Origin: CAYWGR01 sp964458015
Lineage (GTDB): Bacteria; Planctomycetota; Planctomycetia; Pirellulales; Thermoguttaceae
Reading direction: 5' to 3'
DNA length: 10,658 bases
Assembly: GCA_964458015.1 (NCBI GenBank)
Contig: CAYWGR010000192.1
Span: 1-10,658, forward strand
Below the pieces are notes generated by a model that worked only from the letters and a program-made list of their open reading frames with translations, ran no database searches and had not been told where the DNA came from. This document shows positions 7,378-10,658 of the stretch, piece by piece. The stretch's first letter is position 1; every line of letters starts with the position of its first letter. Made by a program: the position numbers and the translations under genes.

Positions 7378-7995
7378 TTACGAGGCTCGTTCATCCTCGA
7401 AGTTGGGAAGCTTGCCGGGCGTTGCCAATTGAGCTCTGCGCAAAAATGCCGCCAAAAGCTGGTAGCCACAATCGGTCAAGATCGACTCGGGATGAAACTG
7501 CAATCCGACGACCGGCAGCGTGCGATGTTCAATGGCCATGATCGTGCCGTCGTCGGCCCGAGCCGTGACCTCCAAGCATTTGGGCAACGTCGGTTCTTCG
7601 ACCGCCAACGAATGATAACGGCAGCCGTCCAAGGGATTGGGCAATCCGGCGAACAGTCCTCGCCCGTCGTGCAAAATCGGCGAAGTGCGTCCGTGGATCG
7701 GCATTTTTGCACGTTCAATGCGTCCTCCCAGCGCGGCGGCGATGGTTTGATGCCCCAGGCAAATGCCCAACATCGGCAGACGATCGTGCAGCCGGCGAAC
7801 CAGTTCTAATCCACAGCCTGCTTGCTCCGGCGTGCAAGGGCCCGGCGAAAGCACTACGGCCTTGGGCCGCAACGATACGGCCTCGGCTACCGTGATCGCC
7901 GTATTGCGCACCACGCGCGTAGCATGGCCCAGCCGCTCGAAATAGCGTGCTAGGTTATGCACGAAACTGTCGTAGTTGTCAATGACGAGGATCAT
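7378..7995 (-). CDS. pabA: Glutamine amidotransferase subunit of aminodeoxychorismate (or anthranilate) synthase
   Basis: The 205-residue product is a class I glutamine amidotransferase of the PabA/TrpG family (usual length about 190). It begins with the hallmark MILVIDNYDSFVHNLARYFE. The oxyanion region is SPGPCTP (50-56), the nucleophile is C79 in GICLGHQ, and the triad is completed by H168 and E170 in FHPES. It releases ammonia from glutamine and passes it to the chorismate-binding subunit. The neighbouring pabB-like gene, in the same direction upstream, carries the aminodeoxychorismate-type lysine, so a folate role is preferred; many bacteria share this subunit with tryptophan synthesis. 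No ribosome binding site precedes the ATG, and only 11 bases separate it from a heptamer repeat. The last ~15 residues (ATPGKLPNFEDERAS) extend past the usual end. The stop codon is adjacent to that of the convergent gene. Confidence 0.93.
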   Translation of the reverse strand: MILVIDNYDSFVHNLARYFERLGHATRVVRNTAITVAEAVSLRPKAVVLSPGPCTPEQAGCGLELVRRLHDRLPMLGICLGHQTIAAALGGRIERAKMPIHGRTSPILHDGRGLFAGLPNPLDGCRYHSLAVEEPTLPKCLEVTARADDGTIMAIEHRTLPVVGLQFHPESILTDCGYQLLAAFLRRAQLATPGKLPNFEDERAS

Positions 7996-8006
7996 GGTGA
8001 AGTTGG

Positions 8007-8034
8007 CAGTTGTCAGTAATCAGTTGTCAGTTTC
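8007..8034. repeat. Heptamer tandem repeat, CAGTNNT type, four units
   Basis: Four consecutive 7-base units: CAGTTGT (8007-8013), CAGTAAT (8014-8020), CAGTTGT (8021-8027) and CAGTTTC (8028-8034). They are the inverse orientation of the heptamers at 8186-8220. The array lies 11 bases ahead of the pabA start codon on the minus strand. Confidence 0.8.
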
Positions 8035-8062
8035 GGAATGGAAATTCATCCGTATTGTATCT

Positions 8063-8172
8063 CGTTCCGAAGCTCCAGCTTCGGAACGCACCTTAGATTT
8101 CACTCTCATGCACAATCTCCAGCTTGGGCACATACACTTTTGCCGGCGTTCCGAAGCCGGAGCTTCGGAACG
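8063..8172. repeat. Cluster of GTTCCGAAGC palindromes between pabB and pabA
   Basis: The first palindrome (8063-8088) has perfect 12-base arms, CGTTCCGAAGCT and AGCTTCGGAACG, around CC. The second (8147-8172) has perfect 11-base arms, CGTTCCGAAGC and GCTTCGGAACG, around CGGA. Between them, 8116-8128 (ATCTCCAGCTTGG) looks like a decayed half of the related type found at 9764-9789. As RNA these would form very stable hairpins in the pabB-pabA transcript. Confidence 0.85.
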
Positions 8173-8185
8173 AGTTGCAAATTTA

Positions 8186-8220
8186 CTGAAAACTGAAAAC
8201 TGATTACTGATTACTGATTA
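8186..8220. repeat. Heptamer tandem repeat, CTGAAAA/CTGATTA type, five units
   Basis: Two CTGAAAA units followed by three CTGATTA units, 35 bases in exact 7-base register. The array ends four bases before the pabB stop codon (8225-8227). One more unit of the same kind (9732-9738) touches the assembly gap at the other end of pabB. Confidence 0.85.
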
Positions 8221-8224
8221 CTTC

Positions 8225-9679
8225 CTACTCCTCCAACGCACGCAGGATGCCTTCGGCCTTGTGCCAAGTTTCTTCATACTCCTGTTCGGGATCCGAGGGA
8301 GCGATGATGCCGCCTCCAACGGGAAATTGCAGCCAACCGCGGCCGGCGGTGATGGTGCGGATCAAAAGGTTCAGGTCGAGCGAGCCATCGAATCCTAGGT
8401 AGCCCAACGCGCCGCAATACGGCCCCCGGACGGTCGGCTCTAATTCGGCGATAATTTCCATCGCGCGAACCTTCGGCGCTCCGGTAATCGAACCGCCGGG
8501 AAACGTGGCTTTGACCAAATCAATCGTCGAGCAGCCTTGGCGCAAACGTCCTTCGACGGCCGACACCAAATGCAGCACGTATTCGCACTTTTCAACGCTG
8601 CAAAGCTGACTCACGCGGATGCTGTCGGCCTCGCATACCCGGGCGAGATCGTTTCGCAGCAAATCAACGATCATCACGTTTTCCGCGCGATCTTTTTCGC
8701 TCGACAACAGTTCGGCTTCGGCCGCACACTCGGCAACAGGATCGCCCGAGCGAGGCCGCGTGCCTTTGATCGGCCGGGTTTCAACGCAACCGTCAACAAC
8801 GCGAAGAAATCGTTCCGGCGACGCACTTAAGAGCTGAAAAACGCCCAAATCGAAATAGCCCGCCATCGTGGCCGGATTGCGTTGCCGTAAACGCTGATAG
8901 AGCGAAACCGAATCCGCTCGGGCAGGGGTTAAAAGTCGCTGGGCAAGATTGACCTGGAACACATCGCCCGCGTAAATGTAATCCCTCACGCGCCGCACGG
9001 CGTCGAGGTATCCCTGTTTCGAGAAATTACTGGTCACCCCTTGTAGGTCGTCGATGGAGAATTGAGGAGCCAAATCCGATCGATCAATGTTTTCAATTTT
9101 CTTAGAAGCGATGTCATCCTGAGCGCGGCGAAGGATCTCGCCAGCCTTTTGATTCTCCGCTTCGCGCTGATGAATGACATGATCTATTTGGGCTGCTCGT
9201 GCTTCGGCGCGGCGACGGCGACGCTGGGGATCGGTTTCGGGAAATCCCTGCGAGATAATCCATGTCCGGCCGGTCGCGTGATCCCATGCGACGACCGTAT
9301 CATATAGCCCGACAGCCAGGGCCGGCGTCTGAAATTCATCCCATCGCGGCATTGGCACGGTTTCCAAGCTATGTCCCAGATCATAGCTCAGCAGACCGGC
9401 AGCCCCGCCTTGAAAGGGCGGCAAGTCGGGCAATGGCCGTGCGGTAAACGGCTGCATCCTCTGCGACAGGACGGCCAACGCATCGCCGCCATCGGCCGGC
9501 ATTTGTAGAAATGAAAACGGATCGGCCGCCACGAACGAATATCGCCCCAAGATCGGATGCCGTACAGCGCTATCCAGAAATAGGCAATGCGGCAGATTCG
9601 CCATCCGCCGAAACACATCGACCGGATCCGGCGACGGTGTAAGCTCTTCGACCAGCGGTAGAAATTCTGAAATTGCCAC
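8225..9679 (-). CDS. pabB: Aminodeoxychorismate synthase component I
   Basis: With a GTG start at 9679 the product has 484 residues, normal for PabB/TrpE proteins. It converts chorismate plus ammonia to 4-amino-4-deoxychorismate, the precursor of p-aminobenzoate and folate. The chorismate-binding domain (about 222-484) shows AGDVFQVNLAQRL (237-249), SASPERFLRV, PIKGTRPR (303-310), ENVMIVDLLRNDLARV (333-348), FPGGSITGAPKVRAMEII (393-410), GYLGFDG and PVGGGI (453-458). Lysine 305 in PIKGT is typical of PabB; anthranilate synthases usually have PIAGT. The N-terminal domain (about 1-165) contains PFQGGAAGLLSYDLGHSLE (88-106). The linker (about 165-215) includes a degenerate dispersed repeat read as EILRRAQDD (181-189). 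The start is uncertain: no ribosome binding site is seen, and the frame stays open through the N-run to an ATG at 9742. pabA follows after 229 bases of repeats. Confidence 0.9.
   Translation of the reverse strand: MAISEFLPLVEELTPSPDPVDVFRRMANLPHCLFLDSAVRHPILGRYSFVAADPFSFLQMPADGGDALAVLSQRMQPFTARPLPDLPPFQGGAAGLLSYDLGHSLETVPMPRWDEFQTPALAVGLYDTVVAWDHATGRTWIISQGFPETDPQRRRRRAEARAAQIDHVIHQREAENQKAGEILRRAQDDIASKKIENIDRSDLAPQFSIDDLQGVTSNFSKQGYLDAVRRVRDYIYAGDVFQVNLAQRLLTPARADSVSLYQRLRQRNPATMAGYFDLGVFQLLSASPERFLRVVDGCVETRPIKGTRPRSGDPVAECAAEAELLSSEKDRAENVMIVDLLRNDLARVCEADSIRVSQLCSVEKCEYVLHLVSAVEGRLRQGCSTIDLVKATFPGGSITGAPKVRAMEIIAELEPTVRGPYCGALGYLGFDGSLDLNLLIRTITAGRGWLQFPVGGGIIAPSDPEQEYEETWHKAEGILRALEE
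9113..9178. repeat. Degenerate dispersed inverted repeat inside pabB
   Basis: Bases 9113-9139 match the arm at 9850-9876 in 23 of 27 positions by eye (core CCTGAGCGCGGCGAAGGATC). Bases 9151-9178 resemble the opposite arm (GATTCT.CGCT.CGC .. GAATGAC) with changes and three extra bases. The element falls in the inter-domain linker of pabB and is read in frame as EILRRAQDD, the same reading (EILRSAQND) that the intact copy gives at 9889-9915. The left arm is convincing, the right arm less so. Confidence 0.65.
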
Positions 9680-9719
9680 GAATTTTTCTGACAGGGATGT
9701 CGGTGTATCTTGCAGACAG

Positions 9720-9729
9720 NNNNNNNNNN
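9720..9729. other. Assembly gap (ten Ns) at the 5' end of pabB
   Basis: Ten undetermined bases interrupt the sequence 41 bases before the chosen pabB start. The right edge begins with AACTGAAAAG, containing one heptamer unit (9732-9738), and palindromes follow at 9764. The gap is therefore probably a repeat-induced assembly break, and its true length is unknown. Confidence 0.95.
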
Positions 9730-9763
9730 AACTGAAAAGCATCTAACCTATTAAGTTATTCCT

Positions 9764-9826
9764 GGTTCTCAAGCTCCAGCTTGGGAACCCCAGACTGGGG
9801 CGTTCCGAAGCCGGAGCTTCGGAACG
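9764..9826. repeat. Pair of GTTCC-type palindromes
   Basis: The first (9764-9789) has arms GGTTCTCAAGCT and AGCTTGGGAACC around CC, with one difference that still pairs as G-U in RNA. The second (9801-9826) is CGTTCCGAAGC and GCTTCGGAACG around CGGA, identical to 8147-8172. The order, a CTCCAG-centred palindrome then a CCGGAG-centred one, is the same as at 8063-8172. Confidence 0.85.
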
Positions 9827-9849
9827 AGAGGAATTTTTTTGGCTGTTCC

Positions 9850-9915
9850 GTCATTCTGAGCGAAGCGAAGAATCTCTGTGATTCCGTTGAGATTCTTCGC
9901 TCCGCTCAGAATGAC
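9850..9915. repeat. Long inverted repeat, 27-base arms, 'GAGCGAAGCGAAGAATCT' family
   Basis: Arms 9850-9876 (begins GTCATTCTGAGCGAAGCGAA) and 9889-9915 are complementary at 26 of 27 positions around a 12-base loop. This is the best copy in the window of the family also seen at 34-114 and 9113-9178. It would form a very stable hairpin or cruciform. One frame reads VILSEAKNL and then EILRSAQND, which explains the small open frame here without a real gene. Confidence 0.9.
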
Positions 9916-10157
9916 TATTTGCCGTGGTTTTTGTCAGCCCCCGAAGTACTTGGATTTCGCCGTTCCCTGGATAAGCAACAAGAATCCCCCCCGTCGCTTA
10001 GACACTTTAACCCATCAGAGTAAGTGTATTTATTGTTTTTTCTTTCCAAAACACCGCGAATATGCATTTTTTTGTAACGATTTGCGTTCATCGGGAGACA
10101 CAAACATAGTGAAAGAAGAGAGATTCTGGGCGTTTTCCCCGCTTCGGGCGGATTTCG
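9916..10157. other. Gene-free region before the sigma factor
   Basis: After the repeats no coding frame, RNA gene or terminator is evident. The central part (10021-10075) is T-rich. A weak promoter-like pair closer to the sigma factor gene is listed separately. Together with 9680-9915, the gene-free stretch is nearly 480 bases and mostly repeat-derived in its left half. Confidence 0.5.
10082..10110 (+). promoter_or_regulatory. Weak promoter candidate for the sigma factor gene
   Basis: TTGCGT (10082-10087) and CATAGT (10105-10110) are 17 bases apart, each with partial matches to sigma-70 consensus. The distance to the ATG at 10158 leaves a leader of about 40 bases. ECF-type genes often use other signals, so this is tentative. 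Confidence 0.25.
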
Positions 10158-10658
10158 ATGAACAGCAACGAACAACTCGCCGTGTTTTGGACAAAGGCTC
10201 AGCCTTTTGTCGCGGCCTATATCTCGTCGCTGGTGCCCGATTTTCACCGCGCGGAAGACGTGTTGCAGCAGGTGGCCGTTGTGCTGGTTCGCAAGTTCGA
10301 CCAATACGATCCCCAACAGCCGTTTCTGCCCTGGGCGCTGGGCATCGCCCGACGCGAAGTGCTCAAGCAGCAGCGTCAGAGGGCGCGCGACCGGCATGTG
10401 TTCAGCGAAGCCTTTGCCGAGCAACTCAGCGTTACCTACGAAAAAATGGCCGGCTCGTTCGACGGCTATCGGCAGACGCTCGCCGAATGCATGAAGGAAT
10501 TGGACACTCGGGCACGACGCGCCCTGAACCTTCGCTACGGCGACGACCTGCAACCGACCGTCGTAGCCGAGCGCATGGAGGTTACGCCAGGGGCTGCCCG
10601 CGTGCTGCTGCATCGCGCCAGGGCAACGTTACGCGAGTGCATCGAGCGGCATCTGGGA
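10158..10658 (+). CDS. ECF-like RNA polymerase sigma factor, Rhodopirellula/Verrucomicrobium type (3' end outside window)
   Basis: The frame stays open from the ATG at 10158 to the window edge, 167 codons. Residues 13-75 correspond to sigma region 2: HRAEDVLQQVAVVLVRKFDQ (30-49) is the usual AeDvlQ helix, followed by FLPWALGIARREVLKQQRQR (56-75). Residues 108-160 are region 4, with a helix-turn-helix at LQPTVVAERMEVTPGAARVL (131-150) and LHRARATLREC after it. The FxxWAxxIARxEVLxxxR pattern is that of the sigma-70 subfamily expanded in planctomycetes and verrucomicrobia (TIGR02989, from memory). Little of the protein should be missing, since this family is about 170-190 residues. It likely directs polymerase to a small envelope-related regulon; in this group an anti-sigma or FecR-like gene often follows, but that lies beyond the window. 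Confidence 0.9.
   Translation, partial: MNSNEQLAVFWTKAQPFVAAYISSLVPDFHRAEDVLQQVAVVLVRKFDQYDPQQPFLPWALGIARREVLKQQRQRARDRHVFSEAFAEQLSVTYEKMAGSFDGYRQTLAECMKELDTRARRALNLRYGDDLQPTVVAERMEVTPGAARVLLHRARATLRECIERHLG

Noticed and set aside
8007..8220. CRISPR array
   Set aside because: Repeat units are only seven bases and directly tandem, with no spacers and no cas genes.
9680..9742. pabB start at the ATG at 9742
   Set aside because: The extension crosses undetermined bases of unknown length and repeat-like sequence; the GTG at 9679 gives a normal family N-terminus.
9781..10023. Plus-strand open frame with VILSEAKNL and EILRSAQND
   Set aside because: The sequence is explained by the palindromes and the long inverted repeat; no coding character outside them.
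9915..10613. 232-codon minus-strand frame opposite the sigma factor
   Set aside because: The plus strand encodes clear sigma regions 2 and 4; the opposite frame has no family motif and runs into repeat sequence.

Overview
The window looks like a planctomycete chromosome fragment, probably from the Pirellulales or relatives. Three things suggest this: a sigma factor of the Rhodopirellula/Verrucomicrobium type at the right edge, a small secreted protein carrying a TIAPxSW..GGxGxI motif I associate with planctomycete envelope proteins, and moderately GC-rich, loosely packed genes separated by dispersed palindromic repeats. A run of ten Ns (9720-9729) marks a scaffold gap, so this is a draft or metagenome-derived assembly. 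The taxonomic call is inference from gene style, not from a marker gene.

Layout. 1-232 is a repeat-bearing leader. 233-2551 encodes a membrane-anchored protein built from alpha-2-macroglobulin-type domains but without a thioester. 2658-4183 is a two-gene unit: a small exported protein whose stop codon overlaps the start of a cinA-like gene (TAATG). 4473-4856 is a stand-alone CheY-type receiver. 5080-7377 is a secreted TIM-barrel, glycosidase-like protein with a good promoter and ribosome binding site. Its stop codon touches the stop codon of the convergent pabA gene (7378-7995, minus strand). pabB (8225-9679, minus strand) lies upstream of pabA in the same direction; together they would make 4-amino-4-deoxychorismate for folate. 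At the right edge, 10158-10658 is an ECF-like sigma factor cut by the window end.

The most unusual content is the repeat population around and inside the pab genes. Three families are present: (i) long inverted pairs of the 'TCTGAGCGAAGCGAAGAATCT' type (34-114, 9850-9915, and a degenerate copy inside the pabB reading frame at 9113-9178); (ii) short near-perfect palindromes of the type CGTTCCGAAGC..GCTTCGGAACG (8063-8172 and 9764-9826); (iii) heptamer tandem repeats (CTGAAAA/CTGATTA and the inverse CAGTAAT/CAGTTGT) that bracket family ii between pabB and pabA and touch the assembly gap. Taking out 8007-8221 would leave pabB and pabA 14 bases apart, so a composite repeat seems to have entered an originally tight operon.

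I see no convincing new defence, mobile or biosynthetic system. The second-look items are the repeats, the CinA with a degenerated amidohydrolase domain, the thioester-less macroglobulin and the unassigned glycosidase-like protein.
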